Notes: generated by a model from the letters alone, not told the origin. DNA of 37,119 nt from an uncultured Actinomycetes bacterium (GCA_902826025.1 CADEDH010000062.1:1-37119), one strand, 5' to 3'. Positions 24,247-32,135 are shown, counted from the first letter of the stretch. Numbers and translations are program-made.

Positions 24247-25304
24247 GCGCCGTGAGCGACAGCGACACCGACACCCCGGGCTACGACCGGCCCTCGGTCG
24301 AGGCCTGGCTGGCGGCCAACGTGGCCGTGCTGGCCCCGCCGCTCGAATGGGTGAAGCTGGAGGGCGGGCACTCCAACCTCACCTACCTGCTGGTGGACGC
24401 GGCTGGCCGCCGGGCCGTGATCCGCCGCCCGCCCCAGGGCGAGCTGCTGCCCAAGGCCCACGACATGGCCCGGGAGTTCGCCGTGATCAGCGGGCTCGGA
24501 CCCACCCCGGTGCCGGTGGCCGAGGCCCACGCCCTGTGCCTCGACACCTCGGTCACCGGGGCGCCGTTCTACGTGATGAGCGAGGTGCCGGGCCGGGCCA
24601 TGTACACGGCCGAAGCGGTGGAGGAGTACCTGTCGGTGGAGGCCCGGGGCAACGTGGGGGCCTCGTTCATCGAGACCCTGGCCGCCCTCCACTCGGTCGA
24701 TCCCGACGAGGTGGGCCTGGGCGACCTGGGCCGGCGCGACGGCTACGTCCAGCGTCAGCTCAAGACGTGGTACGGCTCGTGGACGGCGTCGGCCGCCGGC
24801 GCAGCGTACGACGACGACCGGGTGCACCGGCTGTTCACCCAGCTCACGGCGGCCGCCCCGGAGCAGGGAGCGGCCCGGGTGGTGCACGGCGACTACGGCC
24901 TGCACAACTGCATGCTCGGGCCCGACGGCGCGGTGGCGGCCGTGCTCGACTGGGAGATCGCCACCCTGGGCGACCCCCTGGCCGACTTCGCCTACGCCGT
25001 GAACGGCTGGGGCGACCCCGACGACGAGGTCCGCATCTCCCACGAGAGCGCCACCACTGCTCCCGGTTTCGCCCGGCGCCAGGCCCTGATCGACCGCTAC
25101 GCCGAGCTGACCGGGGCCGACCTGAGCTACATCGGCTTCTACCGCACCTTCAACTACTTCAAGACGGCCTGCATCCTCCACGGCGTCTACGCCCGCTACC
25201 TGGAAGGCAAGAAGAGCTCGGAGGGGATCGACCTGCCGGGGTTGAAGGAGCGCATGCAGGCCGCCATCCTCCTGGCCGACCAAGGGGCTCTTGACTTGAA
25301 GTGA
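24243..25304 (+). CDS. APH-like phosphotransferase family protein
   Basis: 353 residues from the GTG at 24243, which overlaps the lactonase stop; another GTG at 24252 is possible. It has the aminoglycoside-phosphotransferase/choline-kinase fold: LEGGHSNLTYLL glycine loop near residue 36, ATP-binding Lys/Arg region in AVIRRPP, catalytic loop VHGDYGLHNCML near 219, and the metal motif LDWEIATLGDPLAD near 236. In actinobacteria this branch often sits beside acyl-CoA dehydrogenases and catabolic genes and is thought to phosphorylate small hydroxylated substrates rather than give drug resistance (recollection). The last codons of the gene contain the SoxR/MerR-type operator of the downstream Rieske gene. 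Confidence 0.9.
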   Translation: MSAVSDSDTDTPGYDRPSVEAWLAANVAVLAPPLEWVKLEGGHSNLTYLLVDAAGRRAVIRRPPQGELLPKAHDMAREFAVISGLGPTPVPVAEAHALCLDTSVTGAPFYVMSEVPGRAMYTAEAVEEYLSVEARGNVGASFIETLAALHSVDPDEVGLGDLGRRDGYVQRQLKTWYGSWTASAAGAAYDDDRVHRLFTQLTAAAPEQGAARVVHGDYGLHNCMLGPDGAVAAVLDWEIATLGDPLADFAYAVNGWGDPDDEVRISHESATTAPGFARRQALIDRYAELTGADLSYIGFYRTFNYFKTACILHGVYARYLEGKKSSEGIDLPGLKERMQAAILLADQGALDLK

Positions 25305-25321
25305 ACTTGAGGTCATACGGT
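25291..25321 (+). promoter_or_regulatory. SoxR/MerR-type operator inside a 19-bp-spacer promoter
   Basis: -35 TTGACT (25291-25296), a 19-base spacer, -10 TACGGT (25316-25321), 6 bases, ATG at 25328. The segment 25294-25313 reads ACTTGAAGTGAACTTGAGGT, matching 17 of 20 bases of the SoxR box as I recall it (ACCTCAAGTTAACTTGAGGT). The overlong spacer is the hallmark of MerR-family activation by DNA unwinding. It overlaps the end of the upstream kinase gene. No MerR-family gene is in the window. Confidence 0.65.
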
Positions 25322-25327
25322 CCCGTC

Positions 25328-27061
25328 ATGACCTCGACCAGCGAAACCCTCACGGAGACCGTGGCCCGGGCCGACGACCTGAGCCCCGGCACCATGCGCA
25401 TGGTGGCAGTGGGCGGCCACCCGGTGGCCCTCGTCGCCACCGAGGACGGCGCCATCCACGCCCTCGACAACGCCTGCCCCCACCAGGGCTACGGGCTGGT
25501 GACCGGCACCCTGCAATCGGGGACCACCGGCGGCACCGTCACCTGCCAGTGGCACAACTGGAAGTTCGACGTGGCCACCGGCCGGTGCCTGATGGGGGAG
25601 GAGGACGTGACCTGCCACCCGGTGGCCGTGCTCGACGGCGAGGTGCAGGTCACCGTGCACCGCCCGTCGGCGGCCGAGACCCGGGAGCGGTTGTGGCCCA
25701 GCCTGCGCCGGGGCCTGGCCGCCGACTACATGGGGCAGGTGGCGCGGGACACGGTCCGCCTGCTCGACGCCGGCGCCACCCCGGCCGGGATCATGGCCGA
25801 CACGGTGCGGGCCCGGGCCGCCCACACCGACGGCGGCGTGGGCCACGACATGGCCATGGCGGCCGATTGCCTGGCCCGGGCCGAGGGGGCCGAGGGCGAC
25901 GACCGGGTGCTACCGCTGGTCCAGGGCCTATCGGGCTGGGCCGAGGAGACCCGTGACCGGCCGGCGCTCCCCGTGCCGGCCCCCGATGCCTCGATCGACC
26001 TGCCCGCCGCCATCGAGACCGAAGACGAGACCGGTGCGCTGGCCTCGGTACGGGGTCAGCTGGCGGCCGGGGCCGGGCCGGACGAGCTGCGCCACCAGCT
26101 GCTGGTGGCGGCGTCGGCCCATCATCTGAGCTACGGCCACGGGATCATCTACACCCAGAAAGCCTTCGAGCTGCTCGACCGCATCGGCTGGGACGCCGCT
26201 CCCGACCTGCTACCTCACCTGGCCCGCACCCTGGTGCGGGCCACCCGGGAAGACACCCTGCCCTATATGCGCCCGGCGGTACGGGCGCTGGCCGGGGTCG
26301 ACCTCGATGGGCTGGCCGCCGCCCCCGGGCCCGAGGCCACCGGCTGGTCCGCCGCCGGTGACCCGGGAGCAAAGCTGACGGCCGAGCTGCTGGGCGCCAC
26401 CGAGGCCCCGATCGCCAGGGCGGCGGCGGCGGTGACGGACGGGGCCGGGATCGACGGGTTACTCGATGCCGTGGTCGACGCCGTGTCGCTCCGCCTCCTG
26501 AGCCACGACGTGGCCCTCGAGCACGACCACGGCGACGGGTTCGGCTGGCTCGACATCACCCACGGCCTCACGATGGCCGAGGCCGCCCGCTGGGCCTGGC
26601 GGGCCGACCCCGGGCCCCACACGGCGCGGCTGGCTCTGTGGGCCACCTGGCTGGGGTTCGACACCGGCCGGGCTGAGCGCCGGCGGGGCGGCACACCCCT
26701 CCTCTCGGTCGACCGGCTCGCGCTGCGGGCCAGCACTGATGTGAGGGCCGAGCTGGGCGCCGCCATCGAGGACCGGCGGGCCAGCGAGGCGGTGGCGTTG
26801 GCCCTGGGCTCGGACCCGGCGGAAGTGGGAGAGGCCCTGGCTGAGGCCGCTCTGGCCGACGGCGCCGGCTCGTTCATCGTGGTGGCCCACCTGGTCAAGA
26901 CGGTAGAGGCGGCCCGCCGGGAGTCGGGGCGCCGGGCCACCTCGCTGCCCCTGGCCGGCGCCGCCCGCTACCTGGCCTCGCCCCGCCGAGAGCGCTTCGT
27001 GGCCCGCAACGTGGCCGACTCCCTCGCCTTCCTCCGCACCGGGCGGCCACCCCGGCGCTGA
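25328..27061 (+). CDS. Rieske [2Fe-2S] protein fused to a large His-rich helical domain
   Basis: 577 residues. Residues 1-112 form a Rieske ferredoxin-like domain with both cluster motifs: C50-P-H52 in NACPHQGYG and C73-Q-W-H76 in TCQWHNW. The remaining 460 residues are almost wholly helical and carry repeated His motifs: GHDMAMAADCLARA near 172, AHHLSYGHG near 264, LSHDVALEHDHGD near 391 and DITHGLT near 409. Their spacing on helices suggests a metal site, vaguely like questin-oxidase-type helical enzymes, but I cannot name the family. It lacks the classic Rieske oxygenase catalytic domain. A cytoplasmic redox enzyme is the best guess. Its promoter bears a SoxR/MerR-type box, suggesting induction by redox-active compounds. 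Confidence 0.82.
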   Translation: MTSTSETLTETVARADDLSPGTMRMVAVGGHPVALVATEDGAIHALDNACPHQGYGLVTGTLQSGTTGGTVTCQWHNWKFDVATGRCLMGEEDVTCHPVAVLDGEVQVTVHRPSAAETRERLWPSLRRGLAADYMGQVARDTVRLLDAGATPAGIMADTVRARAAHTDGGVGHDMAMAADCLARAEGAEGDDRVLPLVQGLSGWAEETRDRPALPVPAPDASIDLPAAIETEDETGALASVRGQLAAGAGPDELRHQLLVAASAHHLSYGHGIIYTQKAFELLDRIGWDAAPDLLPHLARTLVRATREDTLPYMRPAVRALAGVDLDGLAAAPGPEATGWSAAGDPGAKLTAELLGATEAPIARAAAAVTDGAGIDGLLDAVVDAVSLRLLSHDVALEHDHGDGFGWLDITHGLTMAEAARWAWRADPGPHTARLALWATWLGFDTGRAERRRGGTPLLSVDRLALRASTDVRAELGAAIEDRRASEAVALALGSDPAEVGEALAEAALADGAGSFIVVAHLVKTVEAARRESGRRATSLPLAGAARYLASPRRERFVARNVADSLAFLRTGRPPRR

Positions 27062-27100
27062 GGCCCGCAAGCGGGGCCCGCGAGCGGGGCCCGCGAGCGG
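27062..27100. repeat. Three tandem 13-bp GC-rich repeats
   Basis: GGCCCGCAAGCGG (27062-27074), then GGCCCGCGAGCGG twice (27075-27100), directly after the Rieske stop. Each unit can fold as CCGC-GA-GCGG. It may serve as a terminator-like structure between two same-strand genes. Confidence 0.55.
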
Positions 27101-27148
27101 GGCCGATAGCGGCGGCGGCGATCGGCGGATCCACTAACGTGGGCGGTC

Positions 27149-28054
27149 ATGGCTTACCCCCCTCCAGGCTGGTATGACGATCCCGCGGGCAACACGGCCC
27201 TCGAGCGGTACTGGGACGGCAACCAGTGGACTGAGCACACCCGGGAGACGGCCTCCGCCGCCCCACCGCCGCCGGCCCCGGCGGCTCCGGCCCCGGCCCC
27301 GGCCCCCGCGGCGGTTGCGCCGGCTCCGGTCGCGCCGGCTCCCGGCCCCGGAGCGGCCCCGTCGTCGATGGGCGGGGTGGGTGGTATCCGCACCGAGCTC
27401 CTGAGCGACAGCCAGTACGCCGAGATCGGATCGGGTCAGCGGGTCAGTCGCCAGAACTCCAAGCTGCTCAAGGTGGTTCTGGGCGACGACCTGTTGGCCC
27501 GTCAGGGGTCGATGGTGGCCTTCCAGGGGGCGATCGACTTCGACTACGAGAGCTCCGGCTTCAGCAAGTTCCTGAAGAAGGCGGTGACGGGGGAGGGTCT
27601 GCCCCTGATGCGCTGCACCGGGCAGGGCGAGCTGTTCCTGGCCGATGGGGGCAAGCAGGTGCACCTGATCTTCCTGGAGGGAGCCGGCCTCACCGTCAAC
27701 GGGCGCAATGTGCTGGCCTTCGAGCCGTCGCTCAACTGGGACATCGAACGGGTCAAGGGCGTGGGGATCGCCGCCGGCGGCCTGTTCAACACCCGGCTGG
27801 AGGGTCACGGCTGGGTGGCCATCACCACCGACGGCGAGCCCGTGGTGCTGCGCACCGACATGCCCACCTTCGCCGACGCCGACGCCGCCGTGGCCTGGAG
27901 CTCGAACCTGGTGACCACCCTCAACCGTACGATCAAGGCCAAGGCCCTGATCGGCCGGGGCTCGGGCGAGGTGGCCCAGCTGTCGTTCCAGGGCCAGGGC
28001 ATCGTGATCATCCAGCCCTCCGAAGGCGACGCGGTGCCGCCCCACGTGCACTAG
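27149..28054 (+). CDS. DUF2510 plus AIM24-family protein
   Basis: 301 residues. The N-terminus is a DUF2510 module (PPGWYDDPAGN...YWDGNQWTEHT, residues 5-31), a short motif common in actinobacterial membrane and cell-surface proteins. A 40-residue Pro/Ala linker follows. Residues 80-290 form an AIM24/TIM-barrel-unrelated beta-helix-like domain with GSMVAFQGAIDFDYES and GQGELFLADGGKQVHLIFLEG, as in bacterial relatives of mitochondrial AIM24. The molecular role of AIM24 proteins in bacteria is not established. No transmembrane helix is present. TAACGT lies 8 bases before the ATG, so a leaderless or near-leaderless mRNA is possible. It is convergent with the phosphatase gene. Confidence 0.88.
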   Translation: MAYPPPGWYDDPAGNTALERYWDGNQWTEHTRETASAAPPPPAPAAPAPAPAPAAVAPAPVAPAPGPGAAPSSMGGVGGIRTELLSDSQYAEIGSGQRVSRQNSKLLKVVLGDDLLARQGSMVAFQGAIDFDYESSGFSKFLKKAVTGEGLPLMRCTGQGELFLADGGKQVHLIFLEGAGLTVNGRNVLAFEPSLNWDIERVKGVGIAAGGLFNTRLEGHGWVAITTDGEPVVLRTDMPTFADADAAVAWSSNLVTTLNRTIKAKALIGRGSGEVAQLSFQGQGIVIIQPSEGDAVPPHVH

Positions 28055-28084
28055 GGCAACCCTGCCCCCCGGGAATGACCAGGT

Positions 28085-28687
28085 TTACTCGGCCAGCCAG
28101 TGGCCTCCGCCGTCGGCCCGCAGGACGCCGTCGGGCCCGAGGGTGCAGGTGACGGCCCAGGCCGAGGTGTTCGTGGGGCGGTGAACCGGATCGGCCACGA
28201 TGTCGTCGAACCGGCGCCCCTCCAGCTCGCCCAGCAGCAGCTGGTTGACCCGGTAGTGGCCGACCACCACCACCGTGTGGTCGTCGGGCACGTCGGTGGC
28301 CAGGCGCTGGGCCACCCGGTGGGCCCGGGTGGCCACGTCGGCCAGGCTCTCCCCGCCGGGGATGGGATCGGTCACGTGATCGGGCCGGATGTGGATGCGG
28401 CGCTCGGCCTTGGCCACGCCCTGCAACTCGCCGTAGTCCATCTCGGCCAGGTCGTCGACCACGGTGAGTGCCAGCTCGCACCGCCGGGCCAGTGGCTCGG
28501 CCGTGGCCCGGGCCCGAAGGAGCGGGCTCGACCAGATCTGGTGCGGCGGGCCCTCGGCGGCCAGCGTCTCGGCCAGGGTCTCGGCCGCGGCCAGGCCCAC
28601 GTCGCTCAGAGGCACGTCCTGGCGCCCCATGTAATGGGTGTCGCTCCAGTCGGTGCGGCCGTGGCGGACGAGGATCAGACGGATCAT
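28085..28687 (-). CDS. Histidine phosphatase (phosphoglycerate-mutase-like)
   Basis: 200 residues. The N-terminal catalytic motif LVRHGRTDWS holds the phospho-accepting His near residue 9; Arg in SSPLLRARATA near 59, Glu in EMDYGELQG near 83 and the second His in VVVGHYRVNQLLL near 144 complete the site. These are the four pocket residues of the family. It removes phosphate from small molecules such as sugar phosphates or cofactors; a true mutase role is unlikely given the short length. The ATG overlaps the stop of the helix-turn-helix citrate synthase by 4 bases (ATGA), so the two are translated together and the phosphatase belongs to that operon. Confidence 0.92.
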   Translation of the reverse strand: MIRLILVRHGRTDWSDTHYMGRQDVPLSDVGLAAAETLAETLAAEGPPHQIWSSPLLRARATAEPLARRCELALTVVDDLAEMDYGELQGVAKAERRIHIRPDHVTDPIPGGESLADVATRAHRVAQRLATDVPDDHTVVVVGHYRVNQLLLGELEGRRFDDIVADPVHRPTNTSAWAVTCTLGPDGVLRADGGGHWLAE

Positions 28688-29880
28688 CGGGGCCCGGTAT
28701 AGCGCTCCCGGGTCCGGAACCGGAGGGGCTGTTCCTCATATTCCTCCACCGCGTGGGCCAGCCAGCCGGCGGTGCGGGCGATGGCGAACACCACCTCCCC
28801 GGCCTCGGCCGGCATCCCGGCCAGGACGGTGAGGGCGCCCAGGGCCAGGTCGATGTTGGGGATGGCGTCGTTGCGCTGGCTGATCACGTCCCGCACCCGG
28901 TACACGGTGACCAGTCCCGGCTCGGCCCCCCAGGCGTCGACCACCCGGGCCATCAACGCCCCGTAACGGGGGTCCTGTTCCCGGTAGACGGTGTGGCCGA
29001 ACCCGGGGAACCGGCCCAGCCGGCGCCGGACAGCTCCCACGGCGGTGGTGGCGTCGCCGGTGGCGGCGGCCTCGGCCAGGAGCTCGTGGGCGGCGCCGCT
29101 GGCCGCCCCGTGGAGGGTGCCGCCCACCACGGCCAGCCCGGCGGCCACCACCGAGTACGGGTCGGCCCGGACCGAGGCGGCGATCCGGGCGGCGAAGGTG
29201 GACCCGGCCAGGCCGTGGTCCACCAGCAGGGCCAGGGCCGTGTCGAGGGCCCGGAGCCGGGCCGGGGTGGCCGGCTCAGTCGTCAGGCGGCACCACAGCT
29301 CGCCGGCCAGCGTTGCCGGCTCGGGCTCCGGCCCCCGGACCGGCAGGGCCCGGCACAGGGCCACGATCAGGCTGCGGCCCACGGCCCGGACGCTGCGGGG
29401 GGACAGGTCGTGGCGCAGGGGGTCGGCGGCCGAGCGCAGGGCGGTGGCGATCCGGAGGGCGTCGAGGGGGGAGCGGGCGGCGGTGGCGGCCACGGCCGCC
29501 GCCCCCGCCGGGTCGGCCTCCTCGATGGCCGACGGCCAGGTCTCGCCCGGCGGGCTGGCCCACAGCAGGTCGACGGCCTGGGGGAAGGTGGCCCCGGCGC
29601 TCACCTCGGCCACCAGGTCCCGGCCCCGCACCAGCAGACCGGCGTCGTCGACCCGGGTGAGCCCGGTGGCGATCACGGTGCGCAGCTCACCGTCGCTCGG
29701 GGGCCGGCGGCCGGTGTGGAGGAGGCGGTCCACCTCGCCCGGGTCGAACCGGCTGGAGCGCCCGTCGGCCCCCAGGGTCCTGGCGAGCAGCCCCCGGCTC
29801 ACGTAGGCGTACAGCGTCTCCCGCTTCACGCCCAGCCGCGCCGCCGCCTCGGCCGTCGACAACCCCGGTTCGTCGGCCAT
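28684..29880 (-). CDS. Citrate synthase-like enzyme with N-terminal helix-turn-helix DNA-binding domain
   Basis: 398 residues from an ATG with GAGGAG 6 bases upstream. Residues 5-55 are a MerR/excisionase-type helix-turn-helix: LSTAEAAARLGVKRETLYAY, then SRGLL and SSRFDPGEVDRLL. From about residue 65 the chain is a citrate synthase fold with all three catalytic positions: His in GGTLHGAASG near 260, His in PGFGHTVYREQDPR near 300, and Asp in IPNIDLAL near 347. Citrate synthase condenses acetyl-CoA (or propionyl-CoA) with oxaloacetate. The DNA-binding fusion suggests an enzyme that also controls transcription, plausibly of its own divergent promoter. Similar paired citrate synthases occur in Streptomyces as I recall; regulation by the fused domain is inference. 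Confidence 0.9.
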   Translation of the reverse strand: MADEPGLSTAEAAARLGVKRETLYAYVSRGLLARTLGADGRSSRFDPGEVDRLLHTGRRPPSDGELRTVIATGLTRVDDAGLLVRGRDLVAEVSAGATFPQAVDLLWASPPGETWPSAIEEADPAGAAAVAATAARSPLDALRIATALRSAADPLRHDLSPRSVRAVGRSLIVALCRALPVRGPEPEPATLAGELWCRLTTEPATPARLRALDTALALLVDHGLAGSTFAARIAASVRADPYSVVAAGLAVVGGTLHGAASGAAHELLAEAAATGDATTAVGAVRRRLGRFPGFGHTVYREQDPRYGALMARVVDAWGAEPGLVTVYRVRDVISQRNDAIPNIDLALGALTVLAGMPAEAGEVVFAIARTAGWLAHAVEEYEEQPLRFRTRERYTGPR

Positions 29881-29910
29881 GGCTGCTCCTCGCGCCGGGG
29901 TGGGCCCGGT

Positions 29911-29956
29911 GTTGATCAGGTCAACATTGACATGATCAATATTGTCAACGTATCCA
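29911..29956. promoter_or_regulatory. Tandem RTTGA-N5-TCAAY operators over opposed promoters between the two citrate synthases
   Basis: GTTGATCAGGTCAAC (29911-29925) and ATTGACATGATCAAT (29926-29940) are adjacent 15-bp palindromes of form RTTGA-N5-TCAAY, centres 15 bp apart. A perfect TTGACA -35 for the plus gene is at 29927-29932 with TATCCA 18 bases on (29951-29956); a perfect TTGACA on the minus strand lies at 29948-29943. CAATATTG at 29937-29944 is a further palindrome. The region is strikingly AT-rich for this genome. Confidence 0.68.
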
Positions 29957-29976
29957 CCCGGGCACAAGCTCGAACC

Positions 29977-31134
29977 ATGACAGAGACCTTCACGGGAACG
30001 ACCACCCTCACCGCTCCGCCCGGGCTCAAGGGCCTGGTGGTAGCGGAGACATCGATCGGCAGTGTCCGGGGAGAGGCCGGCTTCTACCACTACCGCCAGT
30101 ACGACGCCGTGGAGGTGGCCCGCCACCACACTCTGGAGGCGGCAGCCGCCCTGTTGATCGACGGGGCCCTGCCCGATGGGCCGGCGGAGTCGGCCTTCCG
30201 GGCCGAGCTGGCCACCGGCCGCTGCCTCGACGCCGCCACCGTGGCCGCCCTGCAGGCCATCGCCCCCCTGGTCGGCTCGCCTCTGGGCGGCCTCCGGGCC
30301 GCCGTGTCGCTCCTGGTGGGCGACACCCCGACGCTCGACCTGACCCCGGCCGAACGCCGGGAACAGGCGCTGCGGGTGGCGGCGGCCACCCCCACCGTGC
30401 TGGCCGCTCTCCACCGCCTCGCCGGCGGCCAGGCGCCGCTGGCGGCCGATCCGGGTCTGAGCCATGCCGCCGACTACGTCCGCATGGTCACCGGCGCCAT
30501 CCCGCCGCCCCGCCTGGCCCGGGCGGTGGAGACCTACCTGGTGCTCACCGCCGACCACGGCTTCAACGCCTCCACCTTCACCACCCGGGTGATCACCAGC
30601 ACCGGGGCCGGGGTGGGGGCGGCCCTGGCCGGCGGGGTGGGGGCGCTGTCGGGCCCGCTGCACGGGGGCGCTCCCAGCCGGGTGCTCGACATGCTCGACG
30701 AGATCGGCGAGCCGGCCGCCACCGAGGGCTGGGCCCGGGCCCAGCTGGAGGCGGGGCGGCCCATCATGGGCTTCGGTCACGCCGTGTACCGGGCCGACGA
30801 CCCCCGCTCGGTGCTGCTCAAGGACGTGGCACTGGGCCTCGGGGGTGACCTGGTGAACCGGGCGGTGGAGATCGAGGAGCGGATGCTGGCGGTGCTGAAG
30901 GCCTGGAAGCCGGAGGCCCGGCTCGTCACCAACGTCGAGTTCTACGCCGCTGTGGTGCTGCACCTGGCCGGCCTGCCCCAGGAGATGTTCACCCCCACCT
31001 TCACCACCAGCCGCATGATCGGATGGGTCGCCCACCTGCTGGAACAGGCCGCCGACAACAAGATCATGCGCCCCTCGTCCCGCTACGTAGGGCCCCCTGT
31101 GCCCCGGCTCTCCATCACTGGTCCCGAGGCGTAG
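29977..31134 (+). CDS. Citrate synthase (possibly methylcitrate-competent), divergent partner
   Basis: 385 residues from the ATG at 29977; about 14-15 bases of leader with no clear ribosome site. Catalytic motifs: His in LSGPLHGGAP near 225, His in IMGFGHAVYRADDPR near 264, and NVEFYAAVVLHLAG near 318, where the canonical catalytic Asp of NVDFYSG is Glu. The same Glu is, as I recall, normal in the actinobacterial citrate synthase 2 group. Substrate-loop Arg residues (YRADDPR, PSSRY) are present. It should condense acetyl-CoA or propionyl-CoA with oxaloacetate in the cytoplasm. It starts from a TTGACA promoter covered by two palindromic operators and faces the DNA-binding citrate synthase, implying joint control. 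Confidence 0.93.
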   Translation: MTETFTGTTTLTAPPGLKGLVVAETSIGSVRGEAGFYHYRQYDAVEVARHHTLEAAAALLIDGALPDGPAESAFRAELATGRCLDAATVAALQAIAPLVGSPLGGLRAAVSLLVGDTPTLDLTPAERREQALRVAAATPTVLAALHRLAGGQAPLAADPGLSHAADYVRMVTGAIPPPRLARAVETYLVLTADHGFNASTFTTRVITSTGAGVGAALAGGVGALSGPLHGGAPSRVLDMLDEIGEPAATEGWARAQLEAGRPIMGFGHAVYRADDPRSVLLKDVALGLGGDLVNRAVEIEERMLAVLKAWKPEARLVTNVEFYAAVVLHLAGLPQEMFTPTFTTSRMIGWVAHLLEQAADNKIMRPSSRYVGPPVPRLSITGPEA

Positions 31135-31156
31135 CAGTCCCTGGTCCCAGGCTCGG

Positions 31157-32038
31157 CTATCCCTGGTCGCCAGGCTTGGCGGCGAGCCAGCCGGCGTTGA
31201 CCGGATCGTTGATGACGAGCGACCGGTTCTCGGCCGAGAACTGGCAGAGCGACACCTGGTTCACGTACTGGTAGAACCCGAACTGCATGCAGTCGTCGTC
31301 GGGGCCGGCGTGGGTGAGGCCGAACACGTGGCCCAGCTCGTGGGCCACCGTGGCCAGGCAGTTGGCCGGGTAGTCGGCACTGTAGGGGGTGGTGTCGACC
31401 GAGCCCGAGATGCAGGCGATGTCGTCGCCATCCATCACCGCTCCGGCGTAGCGATTCGCTCCCACCCGGCCGTCGATCCGGGCGTTGGGGTAGACCACGA
31501 AGCGGGCCGACGGGTCCTCGGGATCGATGCCGAGCTTCACCCGCACCTCGTCGCGGATGTTGGTGAGCCGATACCAGCGGGGGTCGTCACCCGCCGGGGT
31601 GGTGTCGTACCAGCTCGCCGGGTGGTCGCCGTAGATCACGGTGACGTCCCGGGCGGCCACGAACGTGCCACCGAACTGGTCGTACCAGAAGTGCTGGAGG
31701 GCCAGTGACTGTTGGCCGATCAGCGTGATCGACGCGGGGTCGTACTCCTCGTCGGCCTCCACGAAGTACACGAAGCGCAACACCGGGGCCCCGTTGAGCT
31801 GTGCCGGCGGGCCGCTGGCGATGGCCGCGGGGCCCGACGGGTCGAAGGCCGGGGGGGCCTCGGGAGGCAGGGCATCGGGTGTGGCCAGCACCTCGGAGCG
31901 GAGCTCCCCCCTCGTCTCGGTGCGGGCCGGACTGGCCCCCTCACCCGTTCCCACCTGGCGATATCCGGCCAGAGCGACGATGGCCACGAGCGCGACGAGC
32001 GACGCCGTCGTCGCCCATCGGTTGGCTCGGGGGAGCAT
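31157..32038 (-). CDS. Membrane-anchored zinc metalloprotease (HExxHxxGxxH type)
   Basis: 293 residues from the ATG at 32038; the frame is open further upstream but those residues are not protein-like. An N-terminal signal-anchor helix (about residues 9-26, ATTASLVALVAIVALAG) is followed by a low-complexity stretch and an exported catalytic domain. The zinc motif VAHELGHVFGLTH near residue 229 has three His ligands and the Glu base, and DDDCMQFG just after gives the Met-turn of metzincins. Several Cys (DDIACIS, ANCLA, DDCMQ, SLCQF) suggest disulphides outside the cell. The natural substrate is unknown. TGCTACCCT (32089-32081, minus) is a likely extended -10. It lies downstream of the acyltransferase gene behind a strong hairpin, so it is probably transcribed alone. 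Confidence 0.85.
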   Translation of the reverse strand: MLPRANRWATTASLVALVAIVALAGYRQVGTGEGASPARTETRGELRSEVLATPDALPPEAPPAFDPSGPAAIASGPPAQLNGAPVLRFVYFVEADEEYDPASITLIGQQSLALQHFWYDQFGGTFVAARDVTVIYGDHPASWYDTTPAGDDPRWYRLTNIRDEVRVKLGIDPEDPSARFVVYPNARIDGRVGANRYAGAVMDGDDIACISGSVDTTPYSADYPANCLATVAHELGHVFGLTHAGPDDDCMQFGFYQYVNQVSLCQFSAENRSLVINDPVNAGWLAAKPGDQG

Positions 32039-32106
32039 CACGGTGAAGGTTCCGCCATCCGTCGTGCCCGGGTGGCCCCGAGGGTAGCAAAGGCGGCGAA
32101 CGACGA

Positions 32107-32135
32107 GCCCGCCACCGGTGGATCCGGTGGCGGGC
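32107..32135 (-). terminator. Strong hairpin between acyltransferase and metalloprotease genes
   Basis: GCCCGCCACCGG (32107-32118), a 5-base loop, and its perfect complement (32124-32135) make a 12-bp GC-rich stem about 90 bases past the acyltransferase stop. No T-run follows, as often in actinobacteria. Confidence 0.6.

Noticed and set aside
28468..29976. Plus-strand extension of the divergent citrate synthase frame
   Set aside because: The upstream part is complementary to the DNA-binding citrate synthase; the real start is the ATG at 29977.
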